This document shows positions 36,151 to 47,664 of a stretch of 64,000 nt of DNA, in pieces (position 1 is the first letter of the stretch; each line of letters opens with the position of its first letter). The notes beneath the pieces are model-generated. The model searched no databases. It was given only the letters and a program-made list of their open reading frames with translations, and was not told the origin of the DNA. This stretch comes from Perilla frutescens (lineage: Eukaryota > Streptophyta > Magnoliopsida > Lamiales > Lamiaceae). The DNA lies in the NCBI GenBank assembly GCA_026008535.1, contig BRKX01000009.1:52759001-52823000 (forward strand). Reading direction: 5' to 3'. Position numbers and translations under genes: made by a program.

Positions 36151-36539
36151 TTTCTTCAGTTCATAATTGTAGACTGGTGGCATTCGGCACTCCACTTGAT
36201 GGTACCTGTAACTTCTACTTTACCTTGCTAACTGATCTAGCAGGCTACAGTTTCTTTTTCATAGCCCTTTGTGGCTTGATTTTTCTTTTTCTCTCTTTTC
36301 TTTTCTCAGCTCTTGGTTGGTTTCTTTCTTTTCTCTCCTTTTCTTTTCTCTCTTTTCTTTTCTTTTTCTAACTTGGATTGATCATTTCTTTTGGCTTTGA
36401 TAGCTGGATTTTTTATATGATCATCCTTAGTTTTCTCCTTGATTTCTTTTCAGTTTTTTTTTCAAAGCTCTTTGCGTATTTTTACATATTTTGACATCTC
36501 ATCAAAACCCCTTGTCAGAAAAACCTTGATAGTTTTTCC

Positions 36540-37365
36540 TAACAAGATCTTTTTTGCATTGAATCAAATGCACCCATTGAAAGCTCCAGGGCCAGATTAT
36601 ATGCCTACTATCTTTTACCAAAAATTTTGGAATCTGGTCAATAATGATGTGTGTTATGTGCTGCTAGACATTCTAAACAATGGTGTTGATCCTAGTCCTA
36701 TTAATTATACTCACATATGTTTAATCCCTAAGAAAAAGAGCCCCAGCTCCCCTCAAGATTACCGCCCTATTAGTTTGTGAAATGTTATCTTCAAAATTAT
36801 TACAAAAGTAATTGCAAATCGCTTGAAATTTATCCTTCCACATATTATTACTGAAGCTCAATCTGCTTTTGTTCTCGGTCATCTTATTACAGATAATGCG
36901 CTTATTACTTTTGAGATCTTCCGTCATATGAAATATAATAAGGCCAAGCGGGGATCTTTTGCTTTTAAGTTGGACATGTCTAAGGCTTATGATAGAATTG
37001 AACGGTCTTTTCTTTATGCTATTATGCTTAGATTTGGATTTTCTATCTCTTTTGTGGATCTTGTTTTGTGTTGTGTGTCCACAGTTTTATATGATGTGCT
37101 TATAAATGGTATTCTTGGCTCACCATTCACCTCAGGGAGAGGCCTCCGTCAAGGAAACCCACTCTCTCCTTATCTATTTATGTTTTGTGCAGAGGCGTTA
37201 TCAGCACTGATTCAAAAGGCGGAAATGGATAAGCTTCTCCATGGGATTAAGACTTGTCAAAAAGGTCCCTCGGTCTCACATCTATTATTTGCGGATGATT
37301 GCATTATTTTTGGGAGATCAACTGTACAAGAAGTAGAGAAAGTGAAATCTATTTTGGAAATTTAA
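36540..37365 (+). pseudogene. LINE reverse transcriptase, first part
   Basis: Conserved blocks are KAPGPD, LIPKKKSP, a TGA stop at 36778-36780 replacing the Cys of RPISLCN, DMSKAYDRIE, GLRQGNPLSPYLF and the catalytic LLFADDCIIFG (FADD near 37290). A stop follows shortly before the MULE. Catalytic residues survive; the frame does not. Confidence 0.85.
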
Positions 37366-37387
37366 GAAAAAGCTTCAGGATAGGTGA

Positions 37388-37486
37388 GAGAAAATTTCGA
37401 TTTTGGTCTCATAGGACATGGGTTAGTCCAATTTTGGTCCCAGCTCTATCACTTTTGGTCCCAAATCGAATTAATTATCACTTTTG
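37388..37486. repeat. Left TIR of the MULE
   Basis: It pairs with 39535-39632. The first 42 bases differ from the right TIR at about three positions, and similarity continues through CTATCACTTTTGGTCCCAAA. Confidence 0.85.
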
Positions 37487-37802
37487 GTCCCACCATAACG
37501 TTTACCGTTAAAAAAATTATCGATTTTGGTCCCAATTTTTTTATCGATTTTGGTCCCAATTTTTTATCGATTTTGGTCCCAAACATAAAAATGGCAGAAA
37601 ATTTCAATTTTATTTCAATTGGAGGCAAAATTGAACTAATTTGCTAGAAAATTAACCTGATTTGGTTCCAATTTTCCTAGAAACATGCATCTGAATATAT
37701 ATACGCACCAAGTCATCAAATTAAAAGTACTAAATTAAAAGAAAGCATAAAATCCCAAACATTAGACAATTAACTGTGATGAATTATATACCAAAAAGCC
37801 AT

Positions 37803-37910
37803 GTTTAACCCAAACTACAAGTAAGAGCATGCTTATAGACAAAAACAGCTACTGGGTAAAAAATGAAATGAGTTTTAACCCAGACTACAACCAAGAGCAT
37901 GCTTATCGGC
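37803..37910. repeat. Tandem duplication of about 70 bp in the MULE
   Basis: TTTTAACCCAGACTACAACC and AAGAGCATGCTTAT phrases occur at 37804-37835 and 37872-37905. Confidence 0.7.
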
Positions 37911-39146
37911 AAAAAAAAGCTCTCTAATATGCCATGCTTCTTCATTCTTCACCTTCAGTGCATTAATATGCCAACCACAACCCTCACCTTCCTTATTACA
38001 CCTAGCATAGATCCTTCTAGCATCATTTTTTACAAACTTGGTAGCCCTTCCCATCATCACTGAGTTGGTGTTCACAGCTTCTTTAAACTGCAGCTTGGTG
38101 CTGAATACTTGACCAAGCTCAAAGTGAGGGTTCTGTGAGCTTGATCCTCCATCACCACCCACAATCACAGCTCCTTCACCTTCATCTACTGATTCAAGAC
38201 TCTCTAGCTCAGAATCCCTATCATCACTCTCACTCTCATCAGAGAGTGATGATGAGCATTCAACATCCTCATCATTAGCTTATGTACCCATCCACTCAAC
38301 ATCTCTGTCCACATTCTCAGTGAATATAATTTCATCCATCAGCTCATCACAACTGTCTTCATCACAACTAAAATCTATATCTTCACTGTCACTCCCAAAC
38401 TCCTCTTCCAATATAGCTTTCCCTTTCTCTTTCTCTTCCAACACAGATTGTTCCACAACCAACACCTCATCAATAAAATTATTAAATAACTCTTCATCAA
38501 CTACTTCAACCTCAACATTCAGACCCAATTCTGCCCTTGCAGCCCTCACCTTCTCACCTAGATCACCACCAACCCTACCTTCATCTACATCTATGACATT
38601 ATCAAATAACTCTCCATCAAACAACTCCCCATGCACCAATTCATCCCTCACATTCTCACCTAGATCAGCCTCTGCAACCCTCACATTCTCACCTACCTCA
38701 ACTAAGTATGTCTGCATATATCTAGTTTTTAACCTCTTCACAGTCTGAATTTGTTGCTCAACAGGCTCTGTAGGTTCATCATCTATGTACTCAATCTCTC
38801 AATCAACAATTTCCCCACCATCAACATCAACATTCTCTTTCTTCCCATCTAAATACAGAGTAAATTCTCTACTCACTTCAGCCCTTTTAATTAAGCACCA
38901 CAAGTCTGCCTCACACTCCATCAACTTCAAACCACCCTTCTCATCATCCCCGTAAAAAAATTTACTCCCCATGTACCCTAGTTGTTCACAAATGCCTTCT
39001 AGATATTTCCTACACCACTTGCGTGTGTCTATAAAATCAAACGCAGAAGTATTACCTTCTAAATAGAGCATCTTACCCGAATCATTCAAGGACATTCCTC
39101 CATGCACGAGCTTCAATGTATACCAGTAATCACACCCACCTAACAA
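37875..39146 (-). pseudogene. MuDR-type transposase, N-terminal half only
   Basis: After an acceptor (..TTGTTAG at about 39140) the frame encodes a PB1-like segment (YWYTLKLVHGGMSL..LYLEG). A long acidic stretch and the MuDR DNA-binding region follow (ELGQVFSTKLQFKEAV, KFVKNDARRIYARC, GWHINA). TGA at about 38799 and TAA at about 38280 interrupt one continuous frame. It stops after HALGCSLG, where the DDE domain should begin. The family call comes from domain order. Confidence 0.75.
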
Positions 39147-39534
39147 GAAAAAAATAAGGAACCATCAAAATCAAAAGCCATCACAATTCTTAAACTGAAA
39201 ACTGAAAATTGCGAATGAAATCGAGAATGGAACCGAGGGAGAAGACTTATTGTAGTTAGGGTGTGGCATTGGTATGAATAACTTCCTTCGAATCATCGTG
39301 CTCTTGAAGAATCGACGGGCTTGATCAAAATTGAGGGAGAAATTAGGGTTCACTATTTTGGGTCTTTTTGGAATCGGGGAGAAACTAGGGCTCTATGTTT
39401 TGATTTGGGGTTTTTTGTTCAATTTAGGGACAAATCGCACATGAATGTCACGTGATTGTACTTTGCCGTTAACCCGTTTTTTTTTCGTCTAAATTGTGGG
39501 ACCAAATTTGATACTTCACTGTCCTATGGGACCA

Positions 39535-39632
39535 GATTTAATAACAAATTCTGATTTGGGACCAAAAGTGATAGGGTTGGGACCAAAATCGGACTAACCC
39601 ATGTCTTATGGAACCAAAATCGAAATTTTCTC
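39535..39632. repeat. Right TIR of the MULE
   Basis: Reverse complement of the left TIR, ending ..CGAAATTTTCTC at 39632. Confidence 0.85.
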
Positions 39633-39642
39633 GGACAGGTGA

Positions 39643-41314
39643 TTAACATGGAAAAATTTAAAATTGCATTTAGTATTGGGGTGTTGGAGGATAATGCGGA
39701 ATCTCTGGCAGGAATACTTGGAGCAGTTAGAGTACAACAACATGGGATATATCTCGGAATGCCATGTGTAATTGGAAAATAAAAAAGAGGTATTCAAAAT
39801 GCTAATAGACAGAGTCCGAAAAAAGGACAAAGATTGGAATGGTCGTTTCTTAAGTACAGCAGGGCAGATGATCCTCATAAAAACAATAGCCCAGGCAATT
39901 CCAACATACATTATGAGTTGTTTTTGTTACCAGAGGGGGTATGCCAAGAAATCAATTCACTTGTGGTGAGTTTCTATTAGGGGCAATGGAGTAGTGAACG
40001 ACGTATCTATTAGATAAATTGGGGGTCTCTTTGTCGTGGTAAGTGTCATGGCAGGCTGGGATTCCGAAATCTCAACAATTTTAACCGAGATATGCTTGCT
40101 AAACAAATATAGAGATTAATTCATAATCCAAACACATCGTTGGATCATATCTTGAAAGAAAAATACTACCCCAGGATCTTCATCTTGGATGTCAAAATCA
40201 CCCATAATCCCTCTTTCATGTGGAGAAACATTTTGGCAGGGATGGAGATCAACCAGGGTACTTACTGGAGGATTAACGATGGCAACACTGTGAGGATTTG
40301 GTTTGATCGTTGGCTTCCTAACTTTCCAGGTGCTAGACCCTTCTACCACCATCAAGAAAATGAGACTATGAGAGTTTCTGAGCTAATGGATTCGAATAAG
40401 GAAAACTGGGACGTTAATAAGGTACAACAATTCTTTTAAGAAGAAGAAGCTCATGAAATTCTTTTAATTCATCTATCTAAAAGGAAAGGGCCAGATATTC
40501 TGATTTGGAAGCATACAAGAAACGTAATTTATACTATTAAATATGGATACCATATTTCATGTCAGCTGAGTAACTATCACCATGAAGTTCCTAGGTCATC
40601 ACATAGTAGAGATGATATTTGGAAGCGTATCTGGAAAATTAAGGTGATTCCAAAAATTCAGACATTTCTTTGGCGTTGCATTAATGGTATTCTTCCAGTG
40701 GCAGTGAATCTAAGAAGTCAAGGTGTTGATTGTGACCCAATTTGTAAGCGATGTGGGGAAGGAGAGGAAACGGTGGAACATTTTTTGAGAGACTGCAAAT
40801 GGAGTTCCTTTTTTTGGCGAGCATCACCTCTTAGAATTGAGGTTTTGGTAGATTACAAAAGGAACAACATTGTTGATTGGATAGGGGAGATCTTGAGAGT
40901 CCAAGAATTTCAGGCTTTATTTACTATCCTGGACAAACTGGAAAGCTCGAATTTTTTTTTTGTTTTTCAGAATATTTTGCAATCACATAATGTATGTTTT
41001 CAAAGTGCAATGTCAATTATGCAAGAGCTCAGAAACTCCTGACCGTGTAGTCGCGATCGAGTGAGTCAACAGATTGAACATGTGGAGGGCTCCAATTAGC
41101 TAAAGAACATGGTGGGAGAAGAGTAATTGTTGAAACAGACAGTCAAGTTCTCTTTTTTGCTCTTACTCAATAGAAAGTGAATCTCTCATATTTTGGAAGA
41201 GTAGTGTCTGTTATTCGAGATTTATCAAAGGAATTTGATCAAATTCTATTCTCTTGGGCTCAGCAGATTGCAAACACATTAGCACATAACATTGCTCAAA
41301 AAGTTATTACAAAT
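39643..41314 (+). pseudogene. LINE thumb, zf-RVT and RNase H-like region
   Basis: It continues the LINE after the MULE: KFKIAFSIGV, YLGMPCVIGK, the conserved WNGRFLSTAGQMILIK stretch, and a WRNILAGMEI/WRINDGNTVRIWFDRW block. The zf-RVT motif at about 40650-40810 (IQTFLWRC, CKRCGEGEETVEHFLRDC) follows. The RNase H-like segment at about 41100-41310 has VIVETDSQVL and ANTLAHNIA. Several stops interrupt it. Confidence 0.8.
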
Positions 41315-41414
41315 CAAGATTAACTTGATTATAAGGGCGCAGTCCCTAGATGTATTGAACATTGTATCCCTTCTAATTGATTTGTTAATATAAATTCTCA
41401 TTCTCAAAAAAAAA

Positions 41415-42006
41415 ACCCAAAATACAATACAAATGTTTATAGAACTTGTTTACAATTATAATATGCTAAACATTTCCAATTTTCCTAATAATAATTAAGG
41501 CTTGCCAAACTGACCAAAATTGTGGTCTAATGAACCCAAAATACAATACAAACTTGAATTATCTCGACTTGTAATTATTGTCCTCTAATTTCTACATTTT
41601 CTTAGAAAATGTAGAGGAAAAGTTCATATCCTCGTCATCCAATCAATGCCTTAGGCGCAGAGCAAGAGTTTTTTTCAGATTTGTGTGTGTTTATCAGATC
41701 TTTGTAGATTTATTAGGACGACAAAAATGTCAAATAATTATCATTTTTTAGTTTGTCCACTTCACTAACTAAATAAAAAAAGTGGAAATATATGTTTATA
41801 CCCAAATATATAAATATTTGGGTATAATACTCATTCACTCTATATCCACATTATCAATTTTATCCCTACTTTTTCAAATACATCTTACACAAATTTGAAA
41901 AATGACAGTCAATCATTATAAAGCTATCATTCATTCAACAAAAAACGTAATAGGACAAGAGATATTATTTTTGAGGAGGACTGTTCATTCACATGCGATT
42001 CTGATG
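41415..42006. other. Intergenic, no gene seen
   Basis: AT-rich. It contains the phrase ACCCAAAATACAATACAAA twice (about 41416 and 41536) and a short hairpin, CTACATTTTC/GAAAATGTAG near 41592-41613. Nothing coding. Confidence 0.6.
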
Positions 42007-42210
42007 CGGTTTTTCGATGCTTGGTTGCGGTCGACCAATTCTTGGTAGCTACCGATAGCTACTTAGTAGCTGTCCACAGTTTCTCGATACTTGGTCGTGG
42101 TCGACCACTTCTTGGTAGCTATCGATAGTTTCTTAGTAGCTGTCGACAGACTCCTGGTAGCAGTCGACCAATTTTTGGAAGCGATCGATAAATACTAGGT
42201 GGCAGTCGGT
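42007..42210. repeat. GTCGAC minisatellite array 1
   Basis: Degenerate 20-bp units around TTGGTCGTGGTCGACC and TAGTAGCTGTCGACAG. The same vocabulary recurs at 44616-44826, 47155-47395 and 62925-63175. Confidence 0.8.
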
Positions 42211-42220
42211 AACAACCACA

Positions 42221-42230
42221 TTTATAAATA
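42221..42230 (+). promoter_or_regulatory. Possible TATA box
   Basis: TTTATAAATA lies between minisatellite array 1 and the C-rich tandem repeat, upstream of the DUF1985-like gene. It may be that gene's promoter, but no transcript start is evident. Confidence 0.3.
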
Positions 42231-42239
42231 TGCAGTAGC

Positions 42240-42415
42240 CATTCAGCCCATCTCACACCCATTTCTCTGCAACAACCCAGCTCACACCATCGTCGATCCC
42301 ATCTCTCACACCCATCTCTCTGCAACAACCCAGCTGCACACACCATCGTCGATACTCGATACCATCTCCCACACCCATCTCTCTGTAATAACCCAGCTGC
42401 GAGCACACCATCATC
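42240..42415. repeat. Three C-rich tandem repeats of about 57-60 bp
   Basis: Each copy contains CACACCCATCTCTCTGCAAC, then CCCAGCT and CACACCATCGTCGAT. It resembles a 5' leader, followed by ATGAGCAGCAATGAAG at 42417, but that frame stops after ten codons. Confidence 0.75.
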
Positions 42416-42419
42416 GATG

Positions 42420-44500
42420 AGCAGCAATGAAGAACGAGTGTCGAGGTAGACCAATGGTGGCGGGTTGAAGTGCAGTGTTGATCAAAGTGGATTGCAACTC
42501 AAGCCTCCCAAATCTTGGGGATTCTAGTTAGGCGTTAGAAAAAAAAATGTAAGATCTAGATCCAAAATATATTATTCTAAAATGTCTATTTGTTTTTAAA
42601 TACATATTCAAATCCAGTTATAGAATTAAATATCTACTAAATATTTGCACACAGTAGACAACAATCTGATATGACTATGGAAGCTACATGTGTATTAATT
42701 ATTACATGCACACACTATAGAAGCTACATGTGTATTAACTATTACATGCACACTCTTTTGAAATGGATGTGATGAGTGGTAAATACTTGGAATTAAATAT
42801 GCGAGATGGGTGCTTGTTACGACATGAGGCTCTCTCATGGCCCTCTCATCTTCACCAATCTGATCCCTCTTTTTAAAAAATGATTAAAATTCAATTGAAT
42901 AAAAATGATTTCAAATTTGGGCTTTGTATTTTTATTTTTATTTAAATAAAAAAAGCTGACTAATTAAGGGGATGGGAGTGGGATGGCACTAATCATTTAA
43001 ATTCAAGGGGCAAACTGCAAAAAGGGCATAAATTTGCAAGGATTAAATTAATTAATTAATTAATAATATAATTCAAGATTAATGAATTAAAAAAGCCAAA
43101 TGTCTTTGATACATGCCGTTTAATTAGAAAAATATAAATGGGGTTCCCTTGTTTTTAATTCAATATCGGTTTGACTATAATTCTAGAGTACAAATTACTC
43201 AATCATAAATTTTCTTTTTCATCGATCTAGCCAGAGCATTTCTTTTCCTCCCCACTCATCTTTCGAAATGATTATAGCCCAGAAAATTCTTGTTCACAAA
43301 TGGAGAAAACAAAGTGGGAAATGGGAAATGCAAATGGGATGCAGGTTGATTGAACGTGGACATTGAGTGTGCGGATCAAAAGGCAAAAGGTTGGTAAATT
43401 AATAAAAAAAATACGTCTCTTCCAAATATTAATATTAGAGGATAGTTATAATAATACTAGTTGTAATATGGATATAATTTTTTTTTGTGGAATGTGAAAT
43501 TAGTTATTAATTAATTTTGTTTTCATGTTTGAATAGGTGGGATCAGAAAAGCAATCAAGACAGCCTTACATGGTGGAATAGAGAGAAAGAGGAAGAACCT
43601 CCTCAAACCTCAAATGTCTTCTTCATCACAAGTATCTCCCTAAATCCTTAATTAAAGCATGATTATTATGGTTGACAATTTATCTTGTAATTTAATCTCA
43701 TAATTTAACACTCCAATGTGGCTATAATAACATCGTTGTAACGTCAAAATTGCATAATTGGTGGTTTAGAATAATTTTGTTAAATATATAAATTTCTTAA
43801 AATTAGATTCACATGAAAATTGCATTATTTTAGGTGAATTAGTTTAGTTGAATTTGATCAAATTATTTAGAACTAGTTTAATTTTTTTTATCGATAATTA
43901 ATTAGTTGAATCCTAATTAATAGATGGGATTTGAGTAGATGCTATTTAGATTTAGAATTAGAATTTTTAAGTGCTTTAAATTGAGTAAACATTTACATTG
44001 AATTCTTAATGAGGCAGTCTCGAGAGTACCATTTAATTTCTCTCTACCCTTGTAGAAATAAGGGCAAAATTAGGTGAATCAAAAGGAGAGAACAATTAAG
44101 AAAGTAGTTAGAGATATATGGTCAACTCACAAGAAAACCAAATTACTACTATTATATTACTTGGTTTTAAACCTTTATTACCCCCCTTCTACGTACTATC
44201 AAATAAAATTTTGAATTAATACTATTGCCATAATGATTTTTTAGGAGAAATACAATTATTATTTATATAATTAGCAAAATTGTAAATTCTAAAATATTTT
44301 ATCTTGATTACAATATTAACAAATACAAAAATACATGCGTACACTTTGTAAATTTGAAGAAAAGCTTTTAATTTGTTTCTCGATCATATGCACATGATTC
44401 AAAACTAAATAATGAGGTCCTTAATTTGACCAAATCAATAATTAACCAGTAAAAATAAAATTATCTACATTTCTCCTTTTGATTTCCACTTCTAATGCTC

Positions 44501-44533
<33 letters not shown>

Positions 44534-44600
44534 AAGTAAAAATTTATCAAAATTAAATGATAATCAAAATGTTTGCCTAGAATTATTTTAGCTAGATAAA
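42420..44600. other. AT-rich stretch without a recognisable gene
   Basis: It contains two 40-bp tandem copies of GAAGCTACATGTGTATTAA at 42679-42760 and a (TA)n(TG)n run at 44501-44533. It may be an intron or 5' region of the DUF1985-like gene; I see no exon I can defend. Confidence 0.5.
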
Positions 44601-44615
44601 AAATAAGGTGAAGAC

Positions 44616-44826
44616 CGCCACTGGTAGTGGTCGGCTGTTACTTGGTCGCAGTCGACAGCTACCTAGTCACTGTCAGCGATGGCTACCAGGTAGTGGTCGG
44701 TGATAATAATTCTAGCTAGAAAAAAGCAAGTTGAAGACTGCCACTGGTAGTGGTCGACTGTTACTTGGTCGCAGTCGATAGCTACCTAGTCACTGTCAGC
44801 GATAGGTACCAGGTAGCGGTCGACAA
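44616..44826. repeat. GTCGAC minisatellite array 2
   Basis: Two about 115-bp higher-order copies, each with GGTAGTGGTCGGCTGTTAC, TTGGTCGCAGTCGA and CTACCTAGTCACTGTCAGCG, separated by a TTCTAGCTAGA spacer. Confidence 0.85.
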
Positions 44827-45899
44827 TAATAATTGCATACAAGAAAAACTTTTCTCTAGAAAATTAGATCTTTATTATTTTAAATTCTTAGTTTAATAAA
44901 ATTATGATTTATTATTTACATTTAAATTATAAATCATGTGTAGCCGGCTTGGAAGAGATATGAGGTTCGATTTATTGAGCCGAAGATCAATTTACATTAC
45001 AAATGGAAGAAGTTTCGAATAATTGTGGACACACTTACTAATATTGGTGAGGAACGCCTACTGGATCGATTCAAAGCAGGGTGTTTTGGCCATGTTTTAT
45101 CTTGGAGGCCGGGTAATAGTGCTTCAAGAGCACTACATGTTTTGCTAAGCTACGAGATTTTCAATGATAATCCCGATGAGCTTTGGTTTTCTGTACAAGG
45201 CGTGCAGTTCTGATTTTCTCTCATACATTATGCGTTGGTGTCTGGCTTAAATTTTGGATATTCGAGTTTTGACCCGAGTCGAGGGATTCATGATCCATCT
45301 AGAGTTGGAGTTTATAAGTGTGTGGCCAATGGTGATTCAATAGTCTTGAGAGACTTAATGCGAAAGTTCACCGAACGCAACATATATAAGGATTCAAGTA
45401 ACCTGCCTCAGGATGACAATGAAGAGCATGATGATTACCTCAAGGTGGTTAATATCATAGTCTTGTATTTCTTCTTTCTTGGATTTGCTGACTCTCGAAA
45501 AGTCGAGAATTGGGTGTGGATATTGGTCGATGATTTATCAGCTTGGAACAGATTCCATGGGGGGCATATACATATGGAGCATTGATACACTATGTCAGTA
45601 TTGTCCCGATGATGCAGTTAGAGGCCATGCCATCGTATCATCTTTATGGTCCTATGTGGGCTCTTCAGGTAATTATTTATTAATTATTTTAATTAAGTTT
45701 AAGCATTGAGCTTAATTTTCTAACACTTTGTTGCTTGAATTTTTTATATTGTTTGATAGATTTGGGCATACGAGACGATTCCCACATTAGGACGAGAGGC
45801 TGCTCATTATACTTACCCGAACAGCATTCCACGCATGCTCGCTTGGAAATTCGGGACTTCTCCAGAGCTTGATTTTGGCTTTATTTTTGGCCCAGAGGT

Positions 45900-45902
<3 letters not shown>

Positions 45903-45941
<39 letters not shown>
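45903..45941. repeat. (AT)n microsatellite in intron 2
   Basis: About 20 AT dinucleotides just after the donor of the second intron. Confidence 0.95.
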
Positions 45942-45944
<3 letters not shown>

Positions 45945-46510
45945 CATTTATATTTGTATTGTTATTTAATACTCATTCTTTTTATTTGGTCGTGTTATCC
46001 AGTTCTCATATCGCGAGATGATGGTATCAGCTAACGAGGCTGAACAAGACTATTATATGAGCATACAAAGAGGTGAAATATTTGGTGTTCGTTTTCTGAT
46101 TGTGGATAATCCAATGCATCCAAGATAAGTCCGAGATGGAAGGCCTGTTCTTTTTCGTAAAGCAGCGAACCGACGACGCAGCAAGAATGCCTCTGTTCAA
46201 ATTGAAGAGGTTGAGGAGGAGGATGAGGAGGAGGCTGCAGAGGAAGTGTTTATTCAGCAGCCTCAGATAGGGACTGGAGGCAAAGGCAAGTCAGTAAGTC
46301 ATGGAGAATCGTTCGGTCAGCTTGACAGGCTCAAGACAGATGTGATTCATCACATAGACACAGTTGTTGTCCCTAAAATTACGAAAGATGTCGTTAGTCA
46401 AATGAAGGGGATGATCAAATCGATGTTTGGCTCGAATGGCTCTTTTAGGAGCAAGTCCAAGTCTAGAGGAGGAGACGAGGCCACTTCGAGACTTAGAGAC
46501 ACATCTGCTA

Positions 46511-46660
46511 GACATTCTGTATCAATGCATGATTGTCATCATGTTCGATCCCCAAAGAGAGAGCCCTCATGACATTCTGTATCGATGCATGATCATCATC
46601 ATGTTTGATCCCCAGAGAGAGAGCCATTACGACATTCTGTGACTATGCCTGATCAGTTAG
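46511..46660 (+). repeat. Coding tandem repeat, 60-bp period
   Basis: Copies start at 46511, 46571 and 46631 with GACATTCTGT. The first two are near-identical and the third diverges after 20 bases. The period is a multiple of three, so it repeats a peptide like RHSVSMHDCHHV. Confidence 0.9.
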
Positions 46661-47014
46661 CACGTAGAGCACCCTCACACCAACCTCATTTAGACCTCCA
46701 GCTTCAACTTTAATCTCGGTATCAGCCCCAACCTCAACCTGAGTTCCAGCTCCAACCTATTTAATTAATTTTTTTGTTCTTTGTAGAGCAACTTTGTGAC
46801 CATGCAGAGAAGCGCTCCGTCGAACCCAAACTTTCCTAGGGGAACAAGATAGAGCACATTGAGATGTGTTGCTCCTCATGCTAGACTTTATTGAGACTCT
46901 TTTTAGTAAATGTTATTTTAGTTGACATTTTATTAATATTTTTAGTTGTTATTTTATTACAAGTCTTTATACCCTTAATTTTCATAATTTAAGGTAATTG
47001 ATAAAACAATTGAA

Positions 47015-47610
47015 GTAGTACGAGAACAATACAAATATATAGCCCAACTTACAAATCGAAATCTAAAAAATTGTACGTAGATGTATATGTATATATACAA
47101 GATTATGTTAGTTGTTGGGAGAATTGAAGCATGATTCAATTATAGAGACATGGACTCACGATAAGTAGTGGTCGATAGATACCAAGTGACGGTCCAAAGA
47201 TACCTAGTAGTGGTCGATAGATACCTAGTGGTGGTCTAGAGATACCCAGTAGTGGTCGACAAATATCCAGTAGTGGTCAACAGATACCTAGTAGCTGTCC
47301 ACAAGGACCAAGTTACGATCGACCAAAACCAAGTGGTGGTCGACTAATACCTAGTAACGGTCGATTGTCTTTGATCTTGGTCGCCATATACGACAATAAT
47401 TGAAGTCATTATTTTATATTACCATCATTATTTTATATTTCCAATTCTAAAAAATTATACGTAGATGTATATGTATATCTAGAAGATTATGTTGGTTGTT
47501 GGGAGAATTGAAGCATGATTCAACAAGTCCGTACACTCATTTAAATAGGTACGATAAAAAGTAAATTAGAATAGTACGAGAACAATACAAATATATAGCC
47601 CAACTTACAA
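47015..47610. repeat. Duplicated segments between the convergent genes
   Basis: GTACGAGAACAATACAAATA occurs at about 47019 and 47574. TACGTAGATGTATATGTATA followed by GTTGTTGGGAGAATTGAAGC occurs at about 47075 and 47457. The latter also recurs upstream of the MuDR gene (about 62840-62900), in the same orientation. Confidence 0.8.
47155..47395. repeat. GTCGAC minisatellite array 3
   Basis: About eleven degenerate units near TAGTGGTCGACAGATACC(T/A)AG, with a TAGCTGTCCACAAGGACC variant also seen in array 4. Confidence 0.85.
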
Positions 47611-47664
47611 GTAAAATAAATATTGTTAGAATAATACAAATACATCTCAATTATCAAACCTAAA

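Larger units (their letters stand above)
27566..36180 (-). mobile_element. Ty1/copia element truncated in reverse transcriptase, with two nested solo LTRs
   Basis: Reading the minus strand from high to low coordinates: long 5' LTR, a methionine-tRNA primer site, gag, protease, gag-pre-integrase, integrase core and the start of reverse transcriptase, where the element ends abruptly (ATTTGCACTG, 27566). The rest of pol and the 3' LTR are missing. Solo LTRs interrupt the gag end (29540-30824) and the 5' LTR (33878-35276). Stops and frameshifts run through all frames. The outer LTR edge near 36180 is approximate. Confidence 0.8.
32921..36180 (-). repeat. 5' LTR of the copia element, split by a solo LTR
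   Basis: The inner edge at 32921 is clear (minus-strand end CCGGGACCAACA). The LTR continues past the nested solo LTR, since CCAAG is duplicated at 33873-33877 and 35277-35281. The outer edge is not defined because the 3' LTR is missing; 36180 is an estimate. Confidence 0.55.
37388..39632 (-). mobile_element. MULE deletion derivative with long TIRs
   Basis: Terminal inverted repeats of roughly 95 bp begin GAGAAAATTTCGATTTTGG at both ends. They are flanked by GGATAGGTGA (37378-37387) and GGACAGGTGA (39633-39642), a 9-10 bp duplication with one change, as expected for Mutator-like elements. Removing the element restores the LINE reading. The interior encodes only the N-terminal part of a MuDR-type transposase; the catalytic core and SWIM finger are deleted, so it could move only in trans. 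Confidence 0.88.
36510..41414 (+). mobile_element. 5'-truncated LINE (L1-type) retrotransposon
   Basis: It begins within the polymerase domain (NQMHPLKAPGPD near 36560), runs through reverse transcriptase, zf-RVT and RNase H segments, and ends with a short A-run at 41406-41414. The endonuclease and ORF1 are missing, which is usual for 5' truncation. A MULE interrupts it at 37388-39632. I found no convincing target duplication, so the left edge is approximate. Confidence 0.8.
44944..46700 (+). pseudogene. DUF1985-like gene, three exons, broken
   Basis: Exon 1 (44944-45668) reads PAWKRYEVRFIEPKI, FKAGCFGHVL, NPDELWFSVQG and HYALVSGLNFGY, the pattern of the DUF1985 domain. Exon 2 (45760-45897) reads IWAYETIPTLGR and PRMLAWKF. 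Exon 3 starts at 46003. Both introns are GT-AG and phase 0. Damage: TGA at 45211-45213; a one-base loss near 45555, after which PWGAYTYGALIHYV is read; TAA at about 46126; further stops in the 60-bp repeats. Such genes travel with Ulp1-like peptidases in Mutator-like elements; no peptidase is seen here. It converges on the MuDR gene at 47665. Confidence 0.75.

Noticed and set aside
36177..36371. 64-residue Phe-rich plus-strand frame
   Set aside because: Arises from a pyrimidine-rich (TTTTCTTTTCTC) tract with no other coding support.
38320..38748. 142-residue Ser/Thr-rich plus-strand frame
   Set aside because: Antisense of the acidic linker of the truncated MuDR transposase.
41416..41554. ACCCAAAATACAATACAAA repeated 120 bp apart after the LINE tail
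   Set aside because: Considered as a LINE target duplication, but no copy is found at the LINE 5' end; both lie downstream of the A-run.
42007..42210. CRISPR-like array
   Set aside because: Units are degenerate and tandem without unique spacers, and the genome is a plant's.
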